This document shows positions 15,801 to 28,255 of a stretch of DNA of 64,000 nt, piece by piece. The notes under the pieces were generated by a model that was not told the origin of the DNA, made no database searches, and saw nothing but the letters and a program-made list of their open reading frames with translations. Made by a program: the position numbers and the translations under genes. Numbering within the stretch: position 1 is the stretch's first letter; every line of letters starts with the position of its first letter. This DNA comes from Setophaga petechia. Its lineage: Eukaryota > Chordata > Aves > Passeriformes > Parulidae. The DNA is taken from the NCBI GenBank assembly GCA_024362935.1, contig JANCRA010000001.1, forward strand, positions 49,077,501 to 49,141,500. The letters run 5' to 3'.

Positions 15801-16499
15801 TCTAATCTTTCAGCAGGGCCCAAGGGAGGCTGAAGCTGAGACCGCTCTATTCTCCCCTCCAACTTTGATTCGCTATTAAATTCCGCCTAATGACGATGAC
15901 TCTGCCATCTCACGTTCATCAGCGGGCCCTGCACGGAACAATGCAGGCCCAGCAGCGTATAGAGGGACATTGTTCCTGCCTCCTGCTTGCTCTGTTTGAG
16001 CAGCATCACGTGGGAAGCCTCACAGAGAAGGGACATGTAAAACCAGCACGGAGTATTACTCTCCAGGGTGCGACGGTAACTCAAGTCATACCTTGTGCAT
16101 GGGCGTTGGTATTTGTGTGATCTCCTGTTGAGTTTGGAAAAACAACAACAAAGCCTACAAAAGGATAATGTATAAGGAAAGACCAGAGCTTGGGAGAAGG
16201 TGACATGCAGTGCTGTGATGAGGGAGTCCTGTTCATGTCTGCTGTCCAACTAACTTAATGATCTGCGCTAAAATCCTTTACTTGAATTTGTACAGCTATG
16301 CATGGCAGAAAAATACTTTTATAACCTTCTAAATCCCTGATTTCTTATCTGTTTACAAATAGCACAGCCTTCAGCAAGTCAGCATGTTCACCGCCACTAC
16401 TAAACACTACACAAAAGTTCACATGCAGATTTCTATGCCATTTTACGGTTCCCCAGCCAGGATCAGCTCTTGTAACTCCTTGGTTTTCTGTCAGGTTAC
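6836..16499. other. Intergenic DNA, no gene recognised
   Basis: AT-rich, non-coding in all frames apart from short chance ORFs (up to about 121 codons). One motif-rich stretch at 10,085-10,250 is listed separately. No transposon was recognised with confidence. Confidence 0.5.
10085..10250. promoter_or_regulatory. Candidate regulatory element with TCF/LEF and homeodomain motifs
   Basis: TTACCTTTGATTTGAAGGCA (TCF/LEF-type CTTTGAT, about 10,126) is followed by TTCCATTAATTGGAATCAAA (paired homeodomain cores, about 10,171) and CCTTAATGACTTC. Low confidence; based on motifs alone. Confidence 0.5.
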
Positions 16500-17160
16500 C
16501 AGTTATTGATGCTTGTTTTACATTGGGCCCTTCTGGGAGCTCCTTGGATGGGAGAAACTCTCTTGTAGTAGTTTTGTGTCAGGAAGGAGGAGATGTACAG
16601 GACTTTTATGGTCTTCAGCTTGTTTATTGTTATTTAAAGTTTTGCATGCTGTCTACACCAGCGCACTGAAAAAGCGCCACAAAATGGCCCCCAAAATGTA
16701 CAGTTTTAAGATCTTTTAAAGTTGTCTCATCTAATTAACTCTTAAAACATATATTATTTCTACTTATCTACTAATAACACATCCATTGTCTGTGTAACCT
16801 CTGCTCTGTGCTTTCCTTGACCAATCACTCTGTGCCACTAACACTGCAGAAAATTGAATAGATGAAGAAGACAGGGACTACACTCAAATTCCTCCATCTT
16901 TCTTCCTATTGACACTATACTAAAAATTCCAAAACCTAAATTTCTCATCCAAGTGACATACTGTAGTACTCTCTATTATCTCCCACACTTTGGTAGATTT
17001 TAGTCTGTCTCCAAGTCTTGGAAGTCCCCTCCATGGGCAAAGACTAAAGGCAGTGTTTTTCTGGGGGTCAGCACACACAGCAGCACCATTCCTGGGGTTG
17101 GGGGACATAGAGAAGGTCAGAAAGTGGCCAAAATGCATTATTTCACCTGCTCTACCTTAC
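16500..17160 (-). mobile_element. Possible solo LTR of an avian endogenous retrovirus
   Basis: A compact block carries LTR-like marks on the minus strand: AATAAA at 16,623-16,628 near the presumed 3' end, and TA-rich core sequence upstream. Plus-strand phrases such as CTTGACCAATCACTCTGTGC (about 16,817) and GCGCCACAAAATGGCCCCCA (about 16,673) recall passerine ERV LTRs as I remember them. No internal gag/pol sequence flanks it. I could not find a target-site duplication or clean TG...CA ends, so the limits and assignment are tentative. Confidence 0.5.
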
Positions 17161-20100
17161 TGTAATAAGCACAGCAGTTCTCAGTAACTGTCCTTTTGTT
17201 TTCTACATCCCTACAGAAGGAAAGAAAGATGAGGAGAAAGAACAATAAAAGCCTCGCATTTGCTAAATTTGCTTTCCTTTTCACACACTAAATCTTCCAC
17301 TGCTCTGCTCCAATAAATGACATGACAAAAATATTGTAAACTCTCTAGGGAAAACCCCATGACTGGAAAGATGTAGTTCAGGTATGAAGAATTCTTGATG
17401 TTAGAAATTAATAGAAAACAAGGATTCTGTTTCTTTCCATCATTCCCTTAGTTGTCTCTTAAGACAACCCTACAGCTCTACAAATTCAATTTCATTATTT
17501 CCAATAATTTTCTAAACTTTTACAGATTTTATCTAAACTAGTTTAATTTTTTCATTCACTGAAATATATACAGCTACTCAGACTAGTTGTTCTTTTGAGC
17601 TTATGCCCAAATATGATAGTTCAATTTTTTTCAATCCAGCTCAAAGAGAACCCACTGGAAACAGGAGTCATGTGCCCTTTGTTTGTCTTTCTGCTTTTTT
17701 GTACTAGAAAACACATTTTTAACCACTTCACACAAGACATTCAGTCCAATGGAGCAGTCCACTGACAGCAGCAAAGTATGAAAAATGAAAAATAACCCCT
17801 ATGCCACATATCAAAAAGTGTTACAAGTTTCTCTGCAGGCACACACATCAGCCTGACTCAGGAATACAAGCTCTAAAGTCATGCTGGCATCAGCATTGCT
17901 TAGGGTTAAACCAATCCATTCCCTAGTGCAAAACTTAATCTGATTTTTCTAACAAAGGCTACTATGAGGTTTTTGCTCGAGTCAACAGAATAAACAGTTG
18001 TGGATATCAAATCTGGTACTTGACACAATTTACTGAAAATCAGATATTAAAAGGTTTGTGGAAGCTTGGTATACAGTAATTAACACCCAGAATAAATGAT
18101 CAGAAATAACTGGTGAAAATAGAAGTTTATCCATATCACTAGAACAGCCAAGTCTGAGGCTACCTGCTCATTTAGGAAAGGACTTCACCTAGGCTCACTT
18201 TGCATGAGGACACTGACATTTGTGCCCACCAAAACACAAAACACTGTCATGATATTACCCTCACAGGGGAAAAGAAACTGAACTTCAGAAGCTGGCAGTT
18301 TCTTATTATTGACTAAAAGGTCTTTTAGTCCTTTTTCTGATTATCCTAACAAAAGAACAAAGAAAGATCTGAGTACTGGCAAAGAATGTTTTAACCCATG
18401 TTCCTGTCAAAGGGAAACAAATTACTCTGCTCTTATCTCTGAAAGGAGATCCAGTCCCAGAATAACTTGGCCTCATGCAAGGATGTACCAAAAAGGAGAG
18501 TTTCAGAGTAAAAAGGAAAACTTTTGGGCTTCGTGATTACTTCTATTTACCAGCAACTTTCTTCTCTATATCAGGCATACACGTTAGAGTTCATTGACCT
18601 AAGTGGTCACAATTTCTTTGCTTTTTAAAGACAGTGAAAAATACACCTCAGCTCATTTTGTGTGCGCCTCTCAGCCATTTTGAAAGATAAGCCACAGCTC
18701 TCCTGCAGGATTACCACTCAGGTTTGTCCCATGGTTTATCAACCAAACCCCAAAAGAGAAAGCATGTGGGCTGCAGACTGCACTGAGAGCAGAGCTTCAC
18801 TACAACCTGCTTGGGGGAGGAAAGTGAGAGCCTTGGGAAACACCTCTGCCTCTGTGCTTGCCATTTCACTCCTCAGGGTGGCCTTTTCTGCCTGGTTTCC
18901 CAACTCCTGCTTCACAAGTCTGTTCTGTGCTCTGCAGGGTGACTGCAGGACACCAAGCAGCCTACAAGACCTGTGGCCTTCCCATTTAAAGCAATTTAAA
19001 TTGGATACCATGCAGCTCTAGTGGAGCCCTGGCTCTGCCAGCTTCTCACAGATGAGCCCCTGCTGGTAGTGGGGGAAGTTTCCTCCCCACCTTGTAAGGG
19101 ACAAGCAAGTGCCACCCTCATTCCCAAAACACCCCGAGTTCAACCCCACTCCCAACAATTTTATAGGCAGCCTGTGATGGGTTTCACATCAAAAATTAAA
19201 TTCCAGTACATCTTGTATGGAAGCAGTGCCCCATCCTACTCATTCAGCTCAAACCACCTTGAGCCATGCTAACTCCCAGACTTGCCATTGTGACAGGGGC
19301 AGAAACTGACATTTATTTACTACATACAAATATTTAGATAGGAGTCTAAACTTGTAAGTAATAGATAAATCTTTTCTCAACTCCTAAAGCCAACTCACAC
19401 TGTTGATTACATTCACACAATTATTCTGAAGCCAGGACAGGTAACAGACACAGGAAATCCTGTTGCTGGCCCATAGGAACCTATGTACATTTTAAGTATA
19501 GGCTGCTATTAAAAATGATCTGTGAACAAGATATAACTGCTTTAATCAAAAAAATTTTTACTCTTTTCTTGTATTTTCTTTCTTTGTTGGCAGAAATGTT
19601 TGCAATCAATAATTATTTCATAAAGCAAATGTTATTTCACATAGGAGGTAAATTTCAAATCTCCAGCTGGCCTATTAATCATAAAAATCTCAAAATCCTA
19701 AACTTTGGGTCAATTGTTCAGTGTGCAAGAGAAGCAGAAAGATTGCTGTAATATCATGTTTTCTTCCATCTTTCACTCATCTTTCAAAACTCGGATGTGA
19801 ATGCATTTTTCCCCTCTCAAAGCCTCTCCCCTTTAAATGCTTGTTGTCTCTACCACTGATCAAGTTTCTGAGAAATGACTTTATGTAAGAGATTGAGCAA
19901 GATAAAGTTGCCACATTTCGTTTTATCTTTTTGGTTGAATTATTAGGACTTAAAGTTGTGGTGACAAGACTGCTACCTTCTAATAGGCCTTGTTGCCATG
20001 GGAGTGGGCTTTTTGAAAAGAACAAGACCCGCGGCCACCAAGACCTTTTTTACTATTATTTCCATCCTTGGCCAATACAGAAATCCTTAGTCACAGACAG

Positions 20101-23100
20101 GAAAATGTGGTGTAGTATACCCAGTAACACTTGCTGACAGTGAAAAACAAAAGGAGTGGAAACCAATACTGCAGAAAGCTGAATTGCATCACAGCCTACA
20201 AGCAAAAGCATTTCTCTTCTGTAAAAGAAATGCTTTGTACATCCAAACAATTCCCTCTCTCTGGGACTCTTCAGAGATAAAAAGGAAAGAAGGCTGTCAT
20301 CGTACAAAATAGGCATTCCAGACCTGGTAGGAATTTGTTTTCCTCAGGAAGAAGGAATGAAGCAGAACCATAGAGCAGAAACAGGCAAACAAGCAAAAAG
20401 AATCTGCCAGTGGTTGCCAGCTCTGGTGCCTGGCCACTACCTACACCTGGGATTAGCCACATGGAGAGGATGAGCAGGGAAGGATTGCTGTGGGCATGCA
20501 GACCTGCTTCTGCCACCCCCATACAGAGAAGTGCCAGCATTCAGATACAGAGCAATTAAAGCCCAGCTGGTGAACTCAATCCAGAATCACCCACAGGAAT
20601 ACAAAGATCAGGAACAGGTTGGAAAAATCTGGTGTCTTTATCTAGGTAAAGGTTTCACAAGCTCGATGTCTGCACAGTTAAACCTTGAATTAAAGAGGTC
20701 TGTCAGGTAAAGCACTGACTAAAACCAGATTTTTGTGGTTTAGCTCTTTCTACGTGGCTGAAAATCCTGAGATTTGTCTGTAGCTCAGCAAAGCACCCTG
20801 CTGACTGCAGGTGAAAGCTGTGAACAGTTTACCTATGTGACAGACATTCCCTATTGTTTTCTATTCCCAGCTATTAAAAAAAATAGTTTTATCAACACCT
20901 AAGAATTCTTTTTGAGGGAAATACTAATTTAGCTGCAGTCTAAGACAAAGGAGAAAAAAAACCAGAAAGACAGAAAGTGAACATCTCCATGGATCTGAGT
21001 AGAAGTGATATGTAGCAAGTCACCTCTGCCTCCTGTGTCTTGAAGCATGATTGTCTAGCTAGAAATTCAAGTCCCACAACTGTGGGAAATGCTGCTTGCA
21101 TTCTGCAGTGCATCTCCTGCATTTTCTACCAGGTCCTCACAAACTGAATTGTACACAATGGCGTTACTACAGTTTACAGTACAAGAGATTGCTTTGAATG
21201 TCCCCAAAGAGCATAGTCCTGAAGAAGAGTTTAATTGGGTGAAATTACTGCTAGCTGGTAGTGTGCTATAGGAATTCCAAGAACATGCAGATCTGTAGGT
21301 GAATGAAGCTGTTCCCTTGTTTCATCTGTGGGTCTATGCTACTTTAGTACTTTAGTTTAGTACTTAGTCCTGAGGAGCCTTTATTTCCTATGAGCGAGCT
21401 AACAGCTGTGCTGACATGAGAGAATGCTTTTACTTGGAGAGAAAGGTGAGGGTACAGGCCAAGCTGGATGACTCAAGATATCTCAGCAGCTCTGGAGAAT
21501 GGGCCAGAGCAACTCTCCTGGAGAAGTCAGGAGGTAGATATTGATGGTCCAGGGGAGGAATTCAAGGGTCTCTAGTCAAGGTGATTTCTTTTCCTTTCTC
21601 TCCCCCTTTCCCACTACTAATCTGCACTGTTTCTGCAACGCCCTCCTCCTAACCTCACGTGCAGAACACCCATTTCAGTCAATGTCTTTTATTCAAAGAG
21701 GTGCCTGTACTTTCACTTACACCACTACAAAATGCTCTCTTCATTCTCAGGCTTCAGTATATCCCCCAGTCACCTGCACACATCTGCCAAGATTTTGGGA
21801 AAAAGGTTACTAAAGGGCAAAATGACAGATACACTGTCAAACAAAGGACTGGGACCAAGGAACTTTCTACTGCTGCAGCCATAGGAAAATGGATGTGGTA
21901 CCTGTTGGTGTTTGGGATAAAATGTGAACTACTGGTGTTACTCTCAGATGTTATATACATGATTAATTCTTGCTATGAGTGTAAAAAGGTAGCTCATAAT
22001 GAAACAATTAGCTGTCTCTGAATGCCTGTTTACTGTTTAATGTGTTTACATTTGAACTCCATGATCTCAAGGGTCTTTTCCAGACTAAATAATCCTACGA
22101 TTCCTTTCTATGACTCTATGAATGCAATGTTGAATCAAAAAGCGCAAACAAAAGTAAGATGAAATAGTTCTGATGGCTCTCAGGACCTATTTTCAGAATA
22201 CATTAAACATGCAAGGAAAATAAAGTTTCTGGGTAATGTCAAAAAACGACAAATAAACAAAGCTCATAAAACATAGATAAGTTACTTAAAATATACTGAA
22301 GGAGGATATACATCAAATATGAAAAGATTGTATAGGAAATTGAGGATTGGATGGACCAGTAAGATATTCATTTGCTGAAATATATCACAGTTCTGTACTT
22401 ATTCTTCTACTACAAAGGAAAAAAAAATTTCCTGGAACATCTATATATATAATGTTATTTCTTGTATACAAATGTTGCTCTTCCCACTGCGTCATATTAG
22501 AAACACTACTATCAACAAAATGCCAGCACTTTTTTTGAGAGGCACTGGGAAGTGCCTCTAATCCTAAACTGCATAGACATCACTTCAATTTAATTTATGT
22601 AGGAGAAATGTCAAATGTCCATGAGAGTGGGCCTCCTGGGAAGCATTCAGAAATGTAGATGCAAGGCCCATGCCTGTTCTGATTTAACCATGTACACCCT
22701 TAGAAGCAGAGACTTGAAACTGAGTTAGGGGCATGCTTTTGATCATCAGCTTTTTCCTGGCATGTACTTCAGAACTGGCTCCATTTTTAGTCTCAACTTA
22801 CACTAAGTGCCTGTCCCCTAAAGTAGTTTCATCAGGGTCTGCATACAGGGCTCTGTAAAGAACAGTGTAAAGCAGACATCTCTACAAGTATCACTGAAAT
22901 AAGTCCCAGCAATGTTTCCAGCTATGCTCAGGTGTCTGAATGTTTATATCAGACTCTTCCTCAGTGACCCCAAGCACCTCCTGTGCAAGTAAACAGCTAA
23001 AGAGATCCACATTTCCATCTTACCTCCTTCCTCCCCACCCCTACAAGCACGTGTTTTTTACACCAACTTTCTTCTTTTCTCTGAGGGGATGGTGTACTGG

Positions 23101-26100
23101 GGGGAAGCACAAATAAAAAGCCATGGTCTTTAAATTTGATTTGAAGGTGGCAAGTTTTGTGGTGGTTTTGATCTCCTCCAGGCATTCCATAATCGTGGGC
23201 CAAGTTGCCTAGAGATCTTTGTCTCCCACACTTCCAAGTCTCTCTGTTGTGGCTGACAGATCCATTGTTTTGGAAGCATGTAGCTGTCATGGGAGGTCAT
23301 GATCTCCCAGGCGTGAGGCAGTCCCTTCCCTACTTTGGGTTCGGCTTTGAAGATAAAAATGGTAAATTTGAACTTGGGTGTGAGTGTCTTTGACAGAAAG
23401 CCTTCCCTTGAGCTTCTTCAAAGTTTGTGCCAGCAGACAGTGGGGACTGCAGCAGCAAACCTCAGATTACAGTGATTTTTATTAAATATTAAGGTTTAAT
23501 AGCTGAATCCAGCTGGGTCAGGGCCCACAGTGCCCTGGATAATGCAGACCCATAGTTAGTGGCAGTCACTTAGCCAGAGCTCTTACATTTGACCTTGTAT
23601 CACTTCCACTGCTTCCCCTCACTTGTCACCAGAATATGTCTGCAGTGACACCAGTGTAATGCTGATGTAGAATTGACTTATAAATTTCATCTAAGAAAGT
23701 TCCTGAAAGTGAATCCTATATAAGCACTCAAACATAGATCTGAGGGTTTTGCCTGCTCCTATATGACAAAATTAAAGAGAACCCATGCCAAATATGTTTA
23801 TATTACAGCCCTGGTGTGGATTCTGTGTCTTCCTACAGTTTGTCTGTAACATACACCATTGCAGGGCATATCACCTCCCTCTGCAGAGGAGAGAACACAA
23901 ATATAAATACAGGCAACATTTGCTACCACTGAGCTGACAGGCACATGCTCAGGTGGTCCTGACTGAGCCCTTCCTTGCTGTTTTCTCAGGAACCAACCTC
24001 GCCGCGTGGTGTGTGACTTCAATTATCAGGGTTTTTTTCCTTCCTGCACTGATGCTCTGTCATCTAATGGGTACCAGCAGAGTGGATTAGAACTGCCTGT
24101 CAGCTTTCTGTGCCCGTGAGAGCTCACAGAATAGCCTGGGCTCGGCATGCTGGCCCTGCTCCTCTTGGCAGAGAGCTGGGCTCGGGTTTCTGGCAGCGCA
24201 TCCCCCTGGCACACCACAGATGTGGGGCTGCCCTCACCCCAGTGCAGCTGGGCAGCCTAACAACAGCACTGGCCCTGTGCTTGCCCAGCTTTTTCTGCTC
24301 TTATAGTGGAAGGGGAATAAAGAATATTTGTGGGGATATATCAGCACCTGTACGAAGGACTGTACAGCAAAACCGCACTGGAGTAGAACAACGTAAAAAA
24401 AACCCCCAAAACCCAAACAACCCAAAATCTTCAGAGTTTAAGAAAAACATCTTTCAAAGCAACAGAGTTATGTTGCTCAAAGTCTGGTTAACAATGCCTG
24501 TTCCCCAGCCTGCCTCAGCAGCTCAGGCTTCAGTTGCATGCTGGTCATAAGAGCAGAGCCAGGACCTGGGAAAGGCAAGCCAAGGGAAGCATTTGTGCTC
24601 CAGCACGCTCTAAGACACCCGAAGGAAGCTGCAAGACAATCCCCCTGCTGACCACTGTCACACCTGAGAGCTGCTGGATCCCTGTTCCCAAAATAGAGTC
24701 CCTCAGCATTTACCCTCTTGGATTAAGGGCCAGAGCTGGACACATCAATCAACAAACACTGCCTAAAATGTAGATACTGCTGGAAAGGCAACCTGTTGCT
24801 GGCCTGTCAACTCAACAGGAAAATCCTGTGGGCCATGCTGGGGGTTGTGCAGGAGGCTGGCAGTCAGCTGGAATGTGACATCGCTGCCCAGAGCCTCCAT
24901 GGGCACACAGTGCAACTGTGGCAGCTCTGCACCAGAGGGGGTTTGGGAATGAGCTGGTTGCTGGAATCTCTCTGTGTCCTCGAGTGTGCCCTGAACAGCA
25001 GCACACAAAGATCACATTCCCCCCTTAGACAGGCGCTGCTGCCTCATGAAGCCAGGCAGAGGAGAACATGAAATGGGTCAATGCAGTAATCTCAAAGGTC
25101 AGTTTGGGTGAATCAGGTGGAAAGGAACCTTATTAGCATTGTCTGCCCCTTGTTAACCCATGAAATGTTTAAATTAGATAAGATTCCATCCACTACTTAT
25201 TTATATGGTTTACAAAATCCAAGCAAAAAACCTTGCTGCTCAGAGATGGAAGAATTCTATGTGGTAGATGCTGTTGGTGGCTCAAGGTACTAAAGGAAGC
25301 CTTACTGAGTCAAGCAAAGCCTCCTGGGAAGTGCACTTGCTAAGAATTCCAAAATAAACCCGCATTCCTAACATGAAAGTAGATTTTGTGCTGCTTCTCC
25401 TTCCTCAAGGGCATTTCTGCAGAGATAGATAGAGCTGCTCTTACAAAAGCCCAGAGCAGCCTTTGCCCTCACTGGGCAGCATTTGCAGGTCAGCATGCTT
25501 GAGATGGGGCAGTTCCAGAACTGGGGAAGTCTCCAACAGGAGCTCAAAGTACTGAAGCACAGTGGTGGAGCAGGAGGCACTGGTTTGGAGGCAGACATTG
25601 TGGGTTTAGGTTTTAATTTCACAGAATGCCATAAAACATACTACAGGAAATATAATGAAGACATGAGACCTTAAAAAACCTAAATCATTAGCATTTCTTG
25701 CCAAAAGAGGGAAATAACAGTTGTGCCCAGCTTTACTTGCATCACTATCAGGTATGAACAGTACAACTTTTCTGTTTTTTCTCCTTACGCAGAACAGAAG
25801 TGCTAGTACTTGCAAGTACATGAGAAATAAAGAGCTGCTAGTAAAAGATTAATATCTTAAAGTGCTGAATTACTCAGTGCAAAAATTGTCATTCCTGCTA
25901 GTAATGTAATGATTTTTTTAATTTTAACTAAATAAAATGATTATTTTTAGGTTAAAAAAATTGGTACTGAGTTAAGGTTTTAAAAATTAAAATTCATCCA
26001 TTATTCAAGTAATTAATCACTTTGATGAGTAATACTGCCTGGAAGCTACTTCACTGCATTATCATTGTTTCTCTGTTATAATCATGCCTCCTCCTGATGT

Positions 26101-27014
26101 TTTATGGCATAGGGAAATGAGGCACCTTTGGTTAGCCCAGGGTCTGGAGTTTTCCAGGTATGGGAGAAGACAAGAATTACCACCCATGATGGAAAAGGAG
26201 CCTTATCACTTGGGAAGAGGATGGATCTGAGGGGCTGAAGAGCATGGGTAACCGTGGTGGGGAAAGCAAGGAAAGAAACCTGATGCGGAGGAGACGACGC
26301 CTTTTGTGAGATGCTCATGTGGGAACAAAGGGAAGGGGCAGCAGGGACAGCTCTCAGCCACAGCTCCCAGTGACCCACTTGCTCCAGCAGGGTCTGAATT
26401 TGTTGACCTTCAGTGCCTAATTCAAATGGTAACTAAACACTTAGGCTGTGTGTTTGAGGAAGGTTTTTGGGGAGCTGCTTTCAATTTTTATTTTGCTGCT
26501 TTATTTGGTTTGCCCTCTTTGGGTTTATAGCACAGGCACTGCTGAAGATCACTACTGACAGGTTGCAGTGCAGAAAGAGAGAGTTCAAAAAAATCCTATT
26601 TTGGAGCAGAGGCTGGGGAAAGGGAGCCTTCAATACTATGGAACAGAAGAATGTAGAAAAAATAGCTTAAATGTCAACCATGACAGCAATAAAAAACTCT
26701 CTTAGTCTTTAGTTTCATGTATTTAAGTGCAAAAATAATTTTCAAAGTTAAAGTCAAGAAAGCATGATTATTTGAGAATCAGGTTGAGACAAGAGCTCAC
26801 CCAACAAAGTACAGCAGAGAAATTCAAAAAAGAAATTAAAGGGAAAAAAAACAGAAGAGATTAATCGGGAAAGGTCTTCCAGTAGGACCAATATTCTGAA
26901 CATGTGTCTTCTTAGTTGTTCTCTTTTATGTAGATTTCAGATTTTTTTAACTAATTCTTTTATAGCCAAGAGGGCTTAGGGAGTTTTCATACCCAAAACT
27001 CAAGATAGACAAAA
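17161..27014. other. Intergenic DNA, mostly unrecognised
   Basis: AT-rich DNA with a CR1 3' end at 22,050. An A/C-rich patch (AAAAAAAACCCCCAAAACCC) lies at about 24,394, and an AT-rich stretch at 25,900-26,010. ORFs reach 146 codons (24,110-24,550, plus strand), but that peptide is not recognisable and its 3' half is low-complexity Asn/Pro/Lys. Confidence 0.5.
22050..22122 (+). mobile_element. CR1 LINE extreme 3' end
   Basis: CATGATCTCAAGGGTCTTTT precedes CCAGACTAAATAATCC and the CR1 terminal octamer array in degenerate form (GATTCCTTTCTATGACTCTATG). Only about 70 bp remain, which is typical of severe 5' truncation. Confidence 0.5.
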
Positions 27015-27135
27015 TGCTTTCTCCCATTTAAATGGAGGGGAAATAAATGCACAGGTGCAATCATTTGTTCAAGGTCCCCCAAGGAAGTCACTGACAAAGT
27101 CAATTAATGTCTTGCCCACTCAACCACAGGGCTCT
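27015..27135 (+). mobile_element. Possible ancient MIR-type SINE relic
   Basis: CTCCCATTTAAATGGAGGGG, then a TGTTCAAGGTCCCCCAAGGA core and AGTCACTGACAAAG resemble the MIR pattern (CCCATTTTACAGATGAGG...TTGCCCAAGGTCACACAG...AGTGGCAGAG). It is heavily diverged; an unrelated chance match is possible. Confidence 0.5.
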
Positions 27136-27239
27136 GCAGCGAAGGCTCTTCCATGTGATGTGGGCCAAATTCATTGCCAGAGCCATGCCCACAGATACTT
27201 CGAGTTTATTCCTCAAAAAGATGGGTAAAGCACAGATAA

Positions 27240-27710
27240 CTTATTTTTATAAGTGTTCTAAAACTCCATCCTAGCTCAGAGCTTCATCTTGCAGCAGCGC
27301 TCTACCGTCACATGTTACATTTATGTAGATGTATGTATCACTCCATAAAATATCTCGGTGATGCAATATTTCCATTGTTAAGCTGTCAGCAAAACCTTGA
27401 CCTTTGCTCCTTCCGAAACAAACTTTCCTGTCAATCACTATCTTGTTATACATGGATATAACATTAGACCTGCAAATAACAATCTCGCTGATGGACAGCT
27501 CGTCTGCCACGTCTCTCTCTTCAAATTGCCCAGAGTTTAAAGCCTTGAACAGCCACCCAACCACACTTGCCTTCAACCTGAGAGCTACACTTGAAAAAGC
27601 ACAATTAATAGCCAAACAGATTAATTTTCCCAAAGCAAGCAAGCAAGTTGGAGAGTTGTAAGCATCTAAGGCTACACCTGAAAAGTAGGGGAAATAGAAA
27701 ATGTGCAAGA
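27240..27710. promoter_or_regulatory. High-complexity block, candidate noncoding element (145-codon minus frame)
   Basis: Non-repetitive DNA with motif-like pieces: TTGACCTTTG (nuclear-receptor extended half-site, about 27,395), CTGTCAATCA (PBX/MEIS-like, about 27,429) and ACAGATTAATTTTCCC (about 27,617). A 145-codon frame on the minus strand (27,271-27,708) overlaps an 85-codon frame on the plus strand (27,404-27,661). The 145-residue peptide matches no family I know, with no clear domain or signal. I favour regulatory DNA over a gene. Confidence 0.5.
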
Positions 27711-28067
27711 AAGCAGCAGATGACTAGGTGAAGCTCTTTTTTCCCCCTCCCTAAGGGGGCTGATATTTAAACTGGGAGATTTTCAGCACATGACTTTTAG
27801 CAGCTACCAGTTTTGGGGGGGAAGTGAAACAAACATTAAAACACAGATTTAAAAATAACTGATTTCTAACCCAACTGAGTCAGTGACAAAAGTCAGAGTC
27901 ATCTGGGAGCCACTGCAACTCCCACCAGCTTGGTGCAGTGGCTCTGTGGAGACCTCACACCTTCTTTGCCACAAAAGTGGTGGTAGAGAGCCAACACCAT
28001 TGTTTCATTTTGCATTTTTACCACCCAACAGCTGAGTGTGCTGTTACAGACAAATGCCTTGACTTCA

Positions 28068-28255
28068 GGTCACAGGGTAATTTGGGTTGAAAGGGAGAGC
28101 AAAAGGTGTCTAATCCAACCTCCTAATCAGATCAGGGTTGGCTAGGAGATCAGACCAGGTTAATTATCCAATCAGGTATTGGAAACATACTCATTTTGGT
28201 TGAAAATTATCTCGAGTACTTTCATGGAGTGTGACTTCCAAAGAACTCTGCCACT
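28068..28255 (-). mobile_element. CR1 LINE 3' fragment, reverse orientation
   Basis: Plus-strand TCACAGGGTAATTTGGGTTG, then TCTAATCCAACCTCCTAATC and TTATCCAATCAGGTATTGGA match the reverse complement of the CR1 3' region. The copy is diverged and 5'-truncated; the right limit is approximate. Confidence 0.5.

Noticed and set aside
16500..17160. Full endogenous retrovirus around the LTR-like block
   Set aside because: No gag, pol or env-like translation and no second LTR in the flanks.
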